Shown here piece by piece: positions 1 through 8,098 of a stretch of DNA of 64,000 bases. The notes below the pieces were generated by a model. It did not search any database and was not told the DNA's origin. It was given only the letters and a program-made list of their open reading frames with translations. Position 1 is the first letter of the stretch; every line of letters starts with the position of its first letter. Position numbers and translations under genes: made by a program. This stretch comes from Sphingobium aromaticiconvertens (GTDB taxonomy: Bacteria > Pseudomonadota > Alphaproteobacteria > Sphingomonadales > Sphingomonadaceae), in NCBI RefSeq assembly GCF_037154075.1, contig NZ_JBANRJ010000001.1:3219501-3283500 (forward strand), in the 5' to 3' direction.

Positions 1-173
1 CGAACCCCGACGGCATACCGGCCCCCGACACGATCGAGCCGCAGTCGCCGCCCGAAACGCCCCCGCCCTTCAGCCCGGACGAGAGTCCGGTGAGGGAGCC
101 GCCGGAAATCACCCCGCAAGGCCCCGATTACGACCAACCGAACCGATCGCCGCCGGAATTCCCTACGAGTTAG
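1..173 (+). CDS. C-terminal end of a proline-rich protein (5' truncated by the window)
   Basis: An open frame entering from the left edge (codons in phase with base 3) runs for 57 codons to a TAG at 171-173. The peptide is dominated by Pro, Glu and Asp, with runs such as PPETPPPFSPDE, so it looks like a disordered tail. I do not recognise a function. Strongly biased composition and an intact frame to the stop support a real gene; the N-terminal part lies outside the window. The following 178 bases before the sigma factor gene show no gene. Confidence 0.55.
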   Translation, partial: NPDGIPAPDTIEPQSPPETPPPFSPDESPVREPPEITPQGPDYDQPNRSPPEFPTS

Positions 174-351
174 CCAGACCACTGCAAATAGTTGCAAGAT
201 ATCCACAGATTTCTGCACGAAAACTGCGTTCGATGGGTTGTATGAGAAAATTTACAATGACCAGCGCTGGACAGCTTCGTGAATCCATGATTGAAATGTT
301 ACAGATATAAAAAAGCAGGAGAGGCACGGCTGACGATAAACGGGGGTCGAC

Positions 352-957
352 GTGCAACAGGTTCGCGCAAAACTGGACTGGTTCAAGACAGTCATTCTGC
401 CACAGGAGGCCGCGCTACGCGGTCGCCTGCGCCGTATATTACCATCCACCCATGAACTGGAGGATATGGTCGCAGAGGTTTTGACCCGCGCCTATGCCAC
501 GGAAAATTGGGAGAATGTGACGACAGGTCGCGCCTACCTCTTCACCATCGCCCGCAACCTGGTGATCGACACCGCCCGCCGTAACAAGGTGGTCAGCTTT
601 GAAACGATCGCCGACCTTGAACTCCTCCAGGGCGATCATAATGTGGAGGCGCAGCTTCATGCGCGGGAGGCACTTCGACAGGTCCAGACCATCGTCGATT
701 CGCTGCCTACCCAGTGCCGCCGGGTCTTCATTCTGCGACGCGTACATGAAAAATCGATGCTGGAAATAGCGGACGAAATGTCTCTGTCCGTTTCTACAGT
801 TGAAAAACATCTGGCCAAAGCCATCGGCATAGTTATGCGGGCCTGGGCAGAACGTGAGGAAACGGACTTCGAACGTGCAGGCGTCGGGACCAGGTTCAAG
901 CTTAGAGGACAGGGAAGGGATCGAGGCACAGGCCGCGCGCCTGCTGGCCAGGCTTAA
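352..957 (+). CDS. ECF RNA polymerase sigma factor, FecI type
   Basis: A 201-residue sigma-70 family protein of the extracytoplasmic-function group. Region 2 (about residues 12-75, ending YLFTIARNLVIDTARR) would bind the -10 element and core polymerase. Region 4 (about 100-160) holds the helix-turn-helix LEIADEMSLSVSTVEKHL for the -35 element. The start is GTG with the purine-rich GGGGGT a few bases upstream. The last 104 bases overlap the next gene, the FecR partner, in another frame, which implies translational coupling. In this family the pair usually controls a TonB-dependent receptor in response to an outer-membrane signal. No receptor gene is adjacent here, so the target is unknown. Confidence 0.9.
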   Translation: MQQVRAKLDWFKTVILPQEAALRGRLRRILPSTHELEDMVAEVLTRAYATENWENVTTGRAYLFTIARNLVIDTARRNKVVSFETIADLELLQGDHNVEAQLHAREALRQVQTIVDSLPTQCRRVFILRRVHEKSMLEIADEMSLSVSTVEKHLAKAIGIVMRAWAEREETDFERAGVGTRFKLRGQGRDRGTGRAPAGQA

Positions 958-1894
958 CAGCGCGCCAAGCCCGCAGGACGAAGCGGAAATATGCGCGTGG
1001 ATAGAGGCTGATCCGCGCCACGCCGTTGCCTTTGCCCGTGCCGAAATGGGCTGGGACGCGGCCGAGCGACTGAAATCCAGCGCGGCCGACGTCACCCTGC
1101 CGCCGCCAGAAACGATCATCAGCGAAGAAGATCAGCGGCGCATATCCCGCAACATCATGATCGCGGCCGGCATCGCCATACTGCTATTCATCGTCGCCGC
1201 GGTCGTCACCGTCCGCACATTCAGCGGCGTCGACCGTTATGAAACCGCCATCGGCGAGATACGGGACGTCGCCCTTGCCGACGGATCGGTGCTACACCTC
1301 AACAGCGACAGCGAAGCCGAGGTGCGATTCACCGATAATGGCCGAAAGGTCCGCATCATGAAGGGGGAAGCGTCCTTCGAGGTCGCCCACGACACCCTCC
1401 GCCCGTTTGAGGTAGAGGTGCGTTCGGCCGTGATTCGCGCGGTGGGCACAGCCTTCAACATCCGTATGCGAACAGCGCTGGTCGAATTGACGGTAACGCA
1501 CGGCAGCGTATCCGTGCGCTGCGGCGCGAGTGCGCTGCGGAAGGTCGCCGCCGGGAACGGCGCGGTGATTCAGCCACGCGCCATCACACTCACCAGCCTT
1601 GGCCCCCGGCTGGTCAGCCAGCGCACCGCCTGGCGAGAGCAGATGATCGAGATGGACGGCGAAACCGTCGAACAGGCGGCCAGCGAATTCAACCGCTACC
1701 GCACGGCGCCAATCCTGATCGGCGACACCCGCGTCTCTGCGCTGCGGCTGGGTGGACGTTTTCGTACCACCGACAGCCAGGAATTCCTCTCCGCGCTCCA
1801 GGCGAGCCTGCCCGTCCGCGCAGTGAAGGGGGAGGATGGTTCGGTGATGCTGCTCTACCGCGACTCGGCGGATGGAGGCGGCAATAGTCCCTAG
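854..1894 (+). CDS. FecR-family anti-sigma regulator
   Basis: A 346-residue inner-membrane signalling protein. Order of parts: an N-terminal cytoplasmic FecR_N-like helical segment (about 24-72, with the family-typical W-x-x-x-DPRHAVAFARAE pattern), one membrane helix (about 101-120, IMIAAGIAILLFIVAAVVTV), a periplasmic FecR beta domain (about 125-230, containing DGSVLHLNSDSEAEV and GEASFEVAHD) and a C-terminal domain (about 260-340) that in relatives meets the TonB-dependent receptor. The GTG start lies inside the sigma factor gene. Its stop overlaps the stop of the convergent cobB gene by four bases. It is expected to hold or activate the upstream sigma factor. Confidence 0.88.
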   Translation: MRKRTSNVQASGPGSSLEDREGIEAQAARLLARLNSAPSPQDEAEICAWIEADPRHAVAFARAEMGWDAAERLKSSAADVTLPPPETIISEEDQRRISRNIMIAAGIAILLFIVAAVVTVRTFSGVDRYETAIGEIRDVALADGSVLHLNSDSEAEVRFTDNGRKVRIMKGEASFEVAHDTLRPFEVEVRSAVIRAVGTAFNIRMRTALVELTVTHGSVSVRCGASALRKVAAGNGAVIQPRAITLTSLGPRLVSQRTAWREQMIEMDGETVEQAASEFNRYRTAPILIGDTRVSALRLGGRFRTTDSQEFLSALQASLPVRAVKGEDGSVMLLYRDSADGGGNSP

Positions 1895-2592
1895 GCCAGC
1901 AGGTCGCGCACCATCTCCGGCACCAACAGGCTGGCTGCACCCAAACGCGTTTCCTCAAAATAGATACTGCCCGCCGACGGGTCCAGATTGAGTTCCAAAG
2001 TCCGCGCGCCGACATGAGCGGCAGTCTGCACGAACCCGGCGGCGGGATAGACCGCGCCCGAAGTGCCGATCGACACGAACATATCCGCGCGCCGCAACGC
2101 CGTGTCGATCGCATCCATCTGATAGGGCATCTCGCCAAAAAAGACGATGTCGGGCCGTAGCGCCGCCTTCCCGCACCCGTCGCAGATACTGCCGGATGGC
2201 AACGCCTTTTCCCATGGCATCGCCTTGCCGCAGGCCGCGCAAAGGGCAGAGCGCAATTCCCCATGCATATGGATCAGCCGTCGCGCCCCCGCCCGCTCAT
2301 GCAGGTCATCGACATTCTGGGTAACGATCAGCAAATCACCCGGCCATGCGTGATCCAGCATCGCCAGTGCCTCATGCGCCGGATTGGGCACAACTTCCGT
2401 CAACTTCGCCCGACGCTCGTCATAAAATCGATGCACCAGCAGCGGGTCGCGCGACAGCGCCTCTGGCGTACACACATCTTCGACCCGATGCCCCTCCCAC
2501 AGCCCATCAGGCCCGCGAAAGGTGGCAAGCCCGCTCTCGGCAGAAATGCCCGCGCCGGTGAGGATGACGATGTTTCGGATATCCGGGTTCAT
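1891..2592 (-). CDS. cobB: NAD-dependent protein deacylase, sirtuin CobB
   Basis: A 233-residue cytoplasmic Sir2-family enzyme that removes acyl groups from lysines using NAD+, releasing O-acyl-ADP-ribose and nicotinamide. Visible motifs: GAGISAESG (13-21) for NAD binding, TQNVDDLH (91-98), the catalytic His in HMHG (about 110) and four zinc cysteines as two C-x2-C pairs (about 118/121 and 137/140). Tyr57 and Arg60 in FYDERR match the Y-x2-R pair that marks class III sirtuins able to take succinyl or malonyl groups. Length fits the family. It is convergent with fecR and transcribed away from dapB. Confidence 0.93.
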   Translation of the reverse strand: MNPDIRNIVILTGAGISAESGLATFRGPDGLWEGHRVEDVCTPEALSRDPLLVHRFYDERRAKLTEVVPNPAHEALAMLDHAWPGDLLIVTQNVDDLHERAGARRLIHMHGELRSALCAACGKAMPWEKALPSGSICDGCGKAALRPDIVFFGEMPYQMDAIDTALRRADMFVSIGTSGAVYPAAGFVQTAAHVGARTLELNLDPSAGSIYFEETRLGAASLLVPEMVRDLLA

Positions 2593-2682
2593 CCCCCGAC
2601 CCTAGCGGCGTGTATCGCGGGATGACAAGCGCGCCCCGCTCTGGCATCGGCGGCAGGACAGGTAACAGGATCGAACGGGCAC

Positions 2683-3450
2683 ATGACCAGCATAGGTATT
2701 TTCGGGGCGGCGGGCCGCATGGGGCGGGCCATCGCGCAGGCGGCGAGCGAAGCGGACCTGCGCGTCGCGGGCGGCACCGACCATTCGCCCGATGGCAGCG
2801 ACATCGCGCCCGGCCTCCCCATCGGCAACGATCCGCTGGCGTTGGCGGAAGCAAGCGACGTATTGATCGACTTCTCCGTACCTGGCGCGCTCTCCGGCCA
2901 CCTCGACGCCTGCATCGCTGCGCGCAAGCCGCTGCTGGTCGGCACGACGGGCCTTGAAGCGGTCCATCATGCCCTGATCGACGAGGCCGCCCGGCTGATT
3001 CCGGTGCTCCAGACCGGCAACACTTCGCTCGGGGTCAATCTGCTCGCCGCCTTGGTCGAGCAAGCCGCCGCGCGCCTGGGCGATGACTGGGACATTGAAA
3101 TCGTCGAAATGCATCATAAGCATAAGGTCGATGCCCCCTCCGGTACTGCCCTGCTGCTGGGCGAAGCGGCTGCGCGCGGGCGTGGCATTACCCTGGCTGA
3201 CCACAGCGAACGTGGCCGCGATGGCATCACCGGTGCGCGAGCGCGCGGTGCGATCGGCTTTGCGGCCCTGCGCGGCGGATCGGTCGCGGGCGATCATCAG
3301 GTGATACTTGCGGCGGAGGGCGAGCGGATCGAAATTGGCCATCGTGCCGAAAACCGCGTCATCTTCGCACGCGGCGCGGTGAAGGCAGCGCGCTGGCTCG
3401 CTACCCAGCCGCCCGGCCGCTATGATATGAAGGGCGTGCTGGGCCTCTGA
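2683..3450 (+). CDS. dapB: 4-hydroxy-tetrahydrodipicolinate reductase
   Basis: A 255-residue cytoplasmic enzyme of the diaminopimelate/lysine pathway that reduces the DapA product with NAD(P)H. The N-terminal Rossmann fold carries GAAGRMGRA (8-16). The family signature EMHHKHKVDAPSGTA (about 142-156) supplies the catalytic His pair (144/145) and the substrate lysine (148). Full family length. Only seven bases separate it from nth, so the two are probably cotranscribed. Confidence 0.96.
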   Translation: MTSIGIFGAAGRMGRAIAQAASEADLRVAGGTDHSPDGSDIAPGLPIGNDPLALAEASDVLIDFSVPGALSGHLDACIAARKPLLVGTTGLEAVHHALIDEAARLIPVLQTGNTSLGVNLLAALVEQAAARLGDDWDIEIVEMHHKHKVDAPSGTALLLGEAAARGRGITLADHSERGRDGITGARARGAIGFAALRGGSVAGDHQVILAAEGERIEIGHRAENRVIFARGAVKAARWLATQPPGRYDMKGVLGL

Positions 3451-3457
3451 CACCGCC

Positions 3458-4111
3458 ATGAACAGGGCCCAGATCTTCGACTTTTTCAGCCGCCTTGCCG
3501 AGGATAATCCCGCCCCGCGCACGGAGCTGGACTATAGCAACGACTATCAGTTGCTGGTCGCGGTCGTCCTGTCCGCCCAGTCGACCGACGTGGGCGTCAA
3601 CAAGGCGACCCGCGCGCTATTCCGTGAGGTAGAGACGCCCGCACAGATGGTCGCACTGGGTGAAGAGGCGCTGAAACAACATATCAAGACCATCGGCCTG
3701 TTCAACGCCAAGGCGAAGAATGTGATTGCCCTGTCGGAGATATTGGTCCGTGATCATGGCGGCGCAGTGCCCCCGGACCGCGACATGCTGACCACCCTGC
3801 CCGGTGTCGGGCGCAAGACCGCCAATGTGGTGATGAACACTGCCTTCGGGGCCGAAACCTTCGCGGTCGACACCCATATTTTCCGCATCGGCAACCGCAC
3901 CGGCCTTGCCCCCGGCAAGACGCCGCTGGCGGTCGAGCTGAAGCTGGACAAGCATGTACCGCAGCCCTTTCGCCGGGATGCCCATCACTGGCTGATCCTG
4001 CATGGCCGCTATGTGTGCAAGGCGCGGCGCCCAGAATGCTGGCGCTGCATCGTCGCGGATCTATGTCGCTACAAGCCAAAAACGCCATCGCCGGGAAAGC
4101 CCGGCGCCTGA
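3458..4111 (+). CDS. nth: Endonuclease III (DNA glycosylase/AP lyase)
   Basis: A 217-residue base-excision repair enzyme acting on oxidised pyrimidines. The helix-hairpin-helix LPGVGRKTANVV (about 114-125) contains catalytic Lys120, and the catalytic Asp138 is in VDTHIFR. The C-terminal iron-sulphur loop has the canonical C-x6-C-x2-C-x5-C spacing (about 187, 194, 197, 203). It lies directly after dapB in the same direction. Start context CCGCCATGAAC has no strong ribosome site, consistent with coupling to dapB. Confidence 0.96.
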   Translation: MNRAQIFDFFSRLAEDNPAPRTELDYSNDYQLLVAVVLSAQSTDVGVNKATRALFREVETPAQMVALGEEALKQHIKTIGLFNAKAKNVIALSEILVRDHGGAVPPDRDMLTTLPGVGRKTANVVMNTAFGAETFAVDTHIFRIGNRTGLAPGKTPLAVELKLDKHVPQPFRRDAHHWLILHGRYVCKARRPECWRCIVADLCRYKPKTPSPGKPGA

Positions 4112-4208
4112 CTGTTATTATTCCGTTCAGACAGCCTGTGTTAGAAAAGTAAAACGGGACCGGCGCCCGTGCGCCGTCCTTCTTTATGACCATCGAAGGA
4201 GAGGCCAG

Positions 4209-4613
4209 ATGACTCCCACGCTCTATAAATGCGCCACCGCGCTGGCGGCCCTCGCTGCCGCCACTCTCGCTGTGTCCCTCACCGCAGGCGCAGCCACTCC
4301 GGCAAAGAAGGTCGATCCCTATGTCGAGTCGGGCAAGGCCGTCAGTTGCATTCCGCTCAGTTCGATCCGCTCCACCGATGTGCGCGATGACCGGACCATC
4401 GATTTTGTGACGAACGGTCGGAAAATCTATCGCAACACCCTGCCGCAATCCTGCCCCAGCCTGGGGTTCGAGCGACGCTTTGCCTACAAGACGTCGCTGT
4501 CGCAGCTCTGCTCGGTCGACATCATCACGGTGCTCTATTCCAGTCCGAACCTGCAACGCGGCGCCAGCTGTGGCCTTGGCGAGTTTCAGCCGATGGAGAA
4601 GGCAGCCAAATAA
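4209..4613 (+). CDS. Small secreted protein, DUF6491-like
   Basis: A 134-residue protein. I chose the ATG at 4209 because GAAGGAGAGG lies just upstream and the protein then begins with a clear Sec signal peptide (Ala/Leu-rich core about residues 8-29, ending near AGAATPA). An in-frame open stretch extends upstream to 4002 but has no ribosome site and overlaps nth. The mature part has Cys residues in CIPLSSIRSTD, LPQSCPSLGF and SQLCSVDII, and a pattern (DDRTIDFVTNGRKIYRN) that I associate with DUF6491 proteins of sphingomonads. That family name is from memory and its function is unknown. A short GC-rich inverted repeat followed by pyrimidines just after the stop may end transcription. Confidence 0.75.
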   Translation: MTPTLYKCATALAALAAATLAVSLTAGAATPAKKVDPYVESGKAVSCIPLSSIRSTDVRDDRTIDFVTNGRKIYRNTLPQSCPSLGFERRFAYKTSLSQLCSVDIITVLYSSPNLQRGASCGLGEFQPMEKAAK

Positions 4614-4711
4614 GGATCGGCCTTTTCCGGCCCTCCCTTCTTTTCTCGAGCGGCATGATTTTGCCGCTGGCGCTGCGCATCGCCCTTTGCTAAGCGGCGC
4701 TCCTCCACTGT

Positions 4712-4753
<42 letters not shown>

Positions 4754-4869
4754 TGCACTCCTCCGTCAAGGCAGGGTTTTTATATAATAGTTTCCGTTGC
4801 TTGCAAAGATCGAAGAAAGGTCCGATTAATTAACTCACCAAAAACTCACCAACGTCGCTAGACTGCGGA

Positions 4870-4898
4870 TTGACGTTTTTCGGTACTTTTCATAGGGC
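4870..4898 (+). promoter_or_regulatory. Promoter-like sequence for tRNA half copy 2
   Basis: TTGACG (4870-4875), a 17-base spacer and TAGGGC (4893-4898) precede the second tRNA half by a distance suited to a start near +1 of the tRNA. The -35 is good and the -10 is poor. It suggests that the incoming element carried its own promoter plus tRNA 5' half. Confidence 0.4.
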
Positions 4899-4910
4899 TT
4901 CTAGCCTCAT

Positions 4911-4952
4911 GCACCCGTAGCTCAGCTGGATAGAGTACTGCCCTCCGAAGGC
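4911..4952 (+). pseudogene. tRNA-Arg(CCG) 5' half, copy 2 (truncated)
   Basis: A second 42-base copy of the tRNA-Arg 5' half. It differs from copy 1 only at two bases before the anticodon stem (TA in place of CG). Homology again stops right after the anticodon loop and GGC, and no 3' half follows. The 158 bases between copies 1 and 2, and the 250 between copies 2 and 3, hold no gene I can support. They look like the remains of earlier insertions at the same site. Confidence 0.8.
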
Positions 4953-5163
4953 AACGCTAAGTCAAGAGTTCTTGTTGTGGGTGTTTAAAAAATCGAGGAA
5001 AGCCAAGTAGTTGGCGGAAATCGACGGAAGCATGAAAACCGCTCTCTGGGTCGCGGAAGCACCACGGAAGCAAACTTGAAGGAGGTTGTAGAGCGCGAAC
5101 GGCGGAATTTGGCAGGCTTCGGACCTGCACCAAGAGCGCCGATTCGAGAATCTGGTTTCGGGA

Positions 5164-5192
5164 TTGACCCTGCTCAATCGCGGATACTATCT
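5164..5192 (+). promoter_or_regulatory. Promoter of the complete tRNA-Arg
   Basis: TTGACC (5164-5169), exactly 17 bases, then CTATCT (5187-5192), ten bases before the tRNA 5' end. This is the best promoter match at the locus. Confidence 0.55.
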
Positions 5193-5202
5193 GAACATTG
5201 AT

Positions 5203-5279
5203 GCACCCGTAGCTCAGCTGGATAGAGTGACGGCCTCCGAAGCCGTAGGTCACAGGTTCGAATCCTGTCGGGTGCGCCA
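5203..5279 (+). tRNA. tRNA-Arg, anticodon CCG, complete
   Basis: A 77-base cloverleaf including encoded CCA. Acceptor GCACCCG pairs with CGGGTGC. The anticodon stem ACGGC/GCCGT encloses loop CTCCGAA, giving anticodon CCG (reads CGG, Arg). The T arm is CAGGTTCGAATCCTG. The anticodon stem is fully paired but differs on both sides from the CTGCC stem implied by copies 1 and 2, so this gene has its own history rather than being a repaired original. It marks the chromosome side of the element border, next to the BREX operon. Confidence 0.95.
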
Positions 5280-5387
5280 CCCTCCTTAAGGGTTGGCTTT
5301 ATGGGTCGAGCCTAGCTCCCCATTATTTCATAACCAAACTGGTGACATATCGCACGAGCACGTTTCGGCAGGCGCCCGCGGAAGCGT

Positions 5388-6104
5388 TCATCGCACCAGG
5401 TCGACGATTTGATTGCTCCCGCTGTCAACCCGTACTTCAAGCGCGCTCGACCGCGAAATAAGGTATGCGGTGGAGCCACCAAGGTCGAACGGGAAAATGA
5501 ATGGGCTGGACTCGATATTTGTTACCGAGAGTGCACAGCTAGTATATCGCAAGCACGCTTCGACGAGCCAAGCGACTACGGAAGATCCCAGTAGTTTGAC
5601 CGGCGTCTGGCGTAGGATCACCTTGCCCCTTTCGGTACGGGTAATAGCGCCCCAGTTCGCCAGTGACTGGAGGACCATATTCGTCATGCGGCGAGTGCCT
5701 TCTCGTTCCCCGTAAATCTCGGCCATTCTCCTGTGGACTTCAGCGGACGTGCAGTCGCCCTGCAGCGCCGTCAGACGACCAACAATCTCCGCTACCTTCC
5801 CGAAAAACGGATATGTTGCGATGGCCATGCCCCAAGTCAGGGGGAAAACGGTCGCATCTGGTGCCTCGCGATATAATTCGATGCCGCGATCAGCAAATTC
5901 AACAAGATCCGGCCGCGGTTCCAACCACAAGCGGTTGAGTACAGTTTTCGTCTTCTTCTTCGCGGCTGCTCCCGCATGCGCGGAATCTAGGAGATCCGAG
6001 AGATCATCGGTTGTGGCTACGCCCGTTCTGACACGCAGCGCAGCCGTCGCCCAATCTAACTGGATGAAACGATCGAAGCCTATTTGTGGCGACGGCGAGC
6101 TCAT
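5388..6104 (-). CDS. brxA: BREX-3 protein BrxA
   Basis: A 238-residue protein, last gene of the BREX operon. It starts four bases inside pglZ (ATGA overlap). Composition is that of a soluble, helix-rich protein with a central segment (about 95-150, AEVHRRMAEIYGEREGTRRMTNMVLQ) suited to a winged-helix or NusB-like fold. I identify it mainly by position, since BREX-3 operons end pglZ-brxA; its sequence is consistent but I cannot point to a catalytic motif. BrxA proteins are small and some bind DNA. Its role in type 3 systems is not settled. Confidence 0.7.
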   Translation of the reverse strand: MSSPSPQIGFDRFIQLDWATAALRVRTGVATTDDLSDLLDSAHAGAAAKKKTKTVLNRLWLEPRPDLVEFADRGIELYREAPDATVFPLTWGMAIATYPFFGKVAEIVGRLTALQGDCTSAEVHRRMAEIYGEREGTRRMTNMVLQSLANWGAITRTERGKVILRQTPVKLLGSSVVAWLVEACLRYTSCALSVTNIESSPFIFPFDLGGSTAYLISRSSALEVRVDSGSNQIVDLVR

Positions 6105-8098
6105 GACGTCCTCTTCGCGATCTCAATTTTGACGAAAGGAACAATCAACTCTTCCACCGAGATTCCGCCGTGCGCGACGATCTGGTCTCCCTTTGGAACA
6201 AAAGCGCCCCTGGTCGCTGCATACAGCGGCAAGAAATCAGGCGGTAGGCCTGGGCTATCGAAACGGAAGGCATCGATGTCGGATGGTACTGACGCCGCCA
6301 GCGCCTCACTGCGGTAAGTTCGGACCCGTTCACCTTTCAGCTCGGTCACTACCCCCTGATTGATCCGGCCAATGCCGTCCGCGTCGACGTTCCCGTGATC
6401 GGCAGTTAGGTAGATTTGATATCCATGCTCAGCGAGGAGCAGGAACAACTTTTCGACGAATCCAGTGTCGCACCATGCGCTGATTTGCCCGGCGATACCA
6501 CGCTTGCCGAGCATCGCGCCGTGAACGATTTCATCGATCATGTCGACGACTATCCCGGCGACCTTAACATTGGGCCTGGCAATAGCCTCCTCTAGGTCGG
6601 CCAATTGCTCCGTCCTCTTCAAGCCCTTCTGATAAACGACATCTGGCTTACGAAGACCATTCTCCTGCCAGAAGCGCGTCCACAGAGATGGCTCCTGGGA
6701 CGTTGTCTCAATCGAGTTCGAAAATTCACGCGGCTTGAGACCTGAGAATAAAGCCTGTCGTGAGACGGAGGTCAGAGTCGGAAGCCATGCGAAGCATCCG
6801 CCCTCATCTGCGGAAAAGTCGGGTAGGCGTGCCACCAAATATTCTCGGATTTGGATCCACTGATCCATCGCCAAGCCGTCGAATACGAGAAGCGCCACCC
6901 GATCCTCACCGGCGTTCCGACGTAAGGCTAGATATCGTGGCACGTGATGAACCATCACCGGACCTTTCGCGGCCGGAAGAGACGGCAGGTCCGCGTAATG
7001 GTGAAAGAGCCAGTCCTTCAGCCGATCGTCTGCGGCGCGCTGTAGCGCGTGGATCTGTTGCTGAATGGGCTCGACTGTTCCTGCGTTCAAACCATTGAAG
7101 CGCGCGATAATCTCACCCAGGCGCCGCGCCATTTCGACCCAGTCTCGATACGATGCTTCGACGGCTGGCAAGTCCGCGGCAATCCTCTTTGCGCCTTCCG
7201 ATATGAGTTCGCCGAGCGCCCGGGGATCGTCAACCAACCCAACCTTAATCCATTCCGGCAAATCGCGAGGCAAGTCATGTGCGCGGACAGGCTGTAGCGC
7301 TCCTTCGAGGAACATCGTGTCAACGATGACCTTTACATCTGGATGCTCAAACGGGACCGAAACCTCTGGTCGCGCCTCCGCCGCGTCGTCATTCGAAGTG
7401 CGATCGCTCTGGATCCCGTACTGCGACAGAAAGCGACTCCAGGCATTCTGCACCGCACGCACCATGTAGCTCTTCGATGAAAGCAGCTCTACGATAGGCA
7501 GGTCGCCGAGGGGCGTGTCTTTCAATATTGCCGCAACATGTTTGGCGAGCAGATCCGGCAGCCCAGCTCCCCGGTAATGGAGCCTCAGAACCTCCCGCCA
7601 GAAATCCTCGGGTCTGTTGAGCAAATAGGGGCTGATGCGAAAGATGTGAGTAAGGATGAAGTTCTTGGTTTCGCCTTCCCCGAGTGGCTGAGTTGCATGC
7701 TTGTTGTGTGCCAGGAACAGGACTTCATGATACTCCGAATCGACCTGTCGGATTACTCCATAGCTCAGCCTTGGAATTAGATCGGCCAAGCTCAGGCTGA
7801 CTTTGCGCCCCATACGGACGTAGTCCCAAGGCAGTGTATCCAAATCGGTTCCGCACAGCTGCAGGACCAGCGCTTTTGAAGACCCTTCTTCACCTCGATC
7901 CCAAGCGGCCCGGTAGCGCTCCTCGTATTCAGCCCTAAAGGCAACCGGATCCTCAAACGGCAGCACCTCGAAACCCCGCTCCCGAAGGTCGTGAAGGACG
8001 CGCTCATCCAACAGGAGATCGTCGGGGTCGCAAGCAATCCAGAAGCGAGACAGGTCCGCAGGGAACTCCTGCAATATGCGGTTGGTCCAAGCGCTCAT
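6101..8098 (-). CDS. pglZ: BREX-3 PglZ, alkaline-phosphatase-fold protein
   Basis: A 665-residue protein with the PglZ domain in the C-terminal half. Metal-binding landmarks of the alkaline phosphatase superfamily are visible: ALLVFDGLAMDQW (about residue 405) and YLTADHGNVDADG (about 570). PglZ is present in every BREX type and is needed for defence and host methylation. Its first codon shares ATGA with the end of brxHII and its end shares ATGA with brxA, so the proteins are translationally coupled. Length is usual for the family. Confidence 0.92.
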   Translation of the reverse strand: MSAWTNRILQEFPADLSRFWIACDPDDLLLDERVLHDLRERGFEVLPFEDPVAFRAEYEERYRAAWDRGEEGSSKALVLQLCGTDLDTLPWDYVRMGRKVSLSLADLIPRLSYGVIRQVDSEYHEVLFLAHNKHATQPLGEGETKNFILTHIFRISPYLLNRPEDFWREVLRLHYRGAGLPDLLAKHVAAILKDTPLGDLPIVELLSSKSYMVRAVQNAWSRFLSQYGIQSDRTSNDDAAEARPEVSVPFEHPDVKVIVDTMFLEGALQPVRAHDLPRDLPEWIKVGLVDDPRALGELISEGAKRIAADLPAVEASYRDWVEMARRLGEIIARFNGLNAGTVEPIQQQIHALQRAADDRLKDWLFHHYADLPSLPAAKGPVMVHHVPRYLALRRNAGEDRVALLVFDGLAMDQWIQIREYLVARLPDFSADEGGCFAWLPTLTSVSRQALFSGLKPREFSNSIETTSQEPSLWTRFWQENGLRKPDVVYQKGLKRTEQLADLEEAIARPNVKVAGIVVDMIDEIVHGAMLGKRGIAGQISAWCDTGFVEKLFLLLAEHGYQIYLTADHGNVDADGIGRINQGVVTELKGERVRTYRSEALAASVPSDIDAFRFDSPGLPPDFLPLYAATRGAFVPKGDQIVAHGGISVEELIVPFVKIEIAKRTS

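Noticed and set aside
4957..5280. 107-codon minus-strand frame beginning [13 protein letters not shown]
   Set aside because: It is the antisense of the tRNA-Arg gene, a well-known spurious protein in databases.
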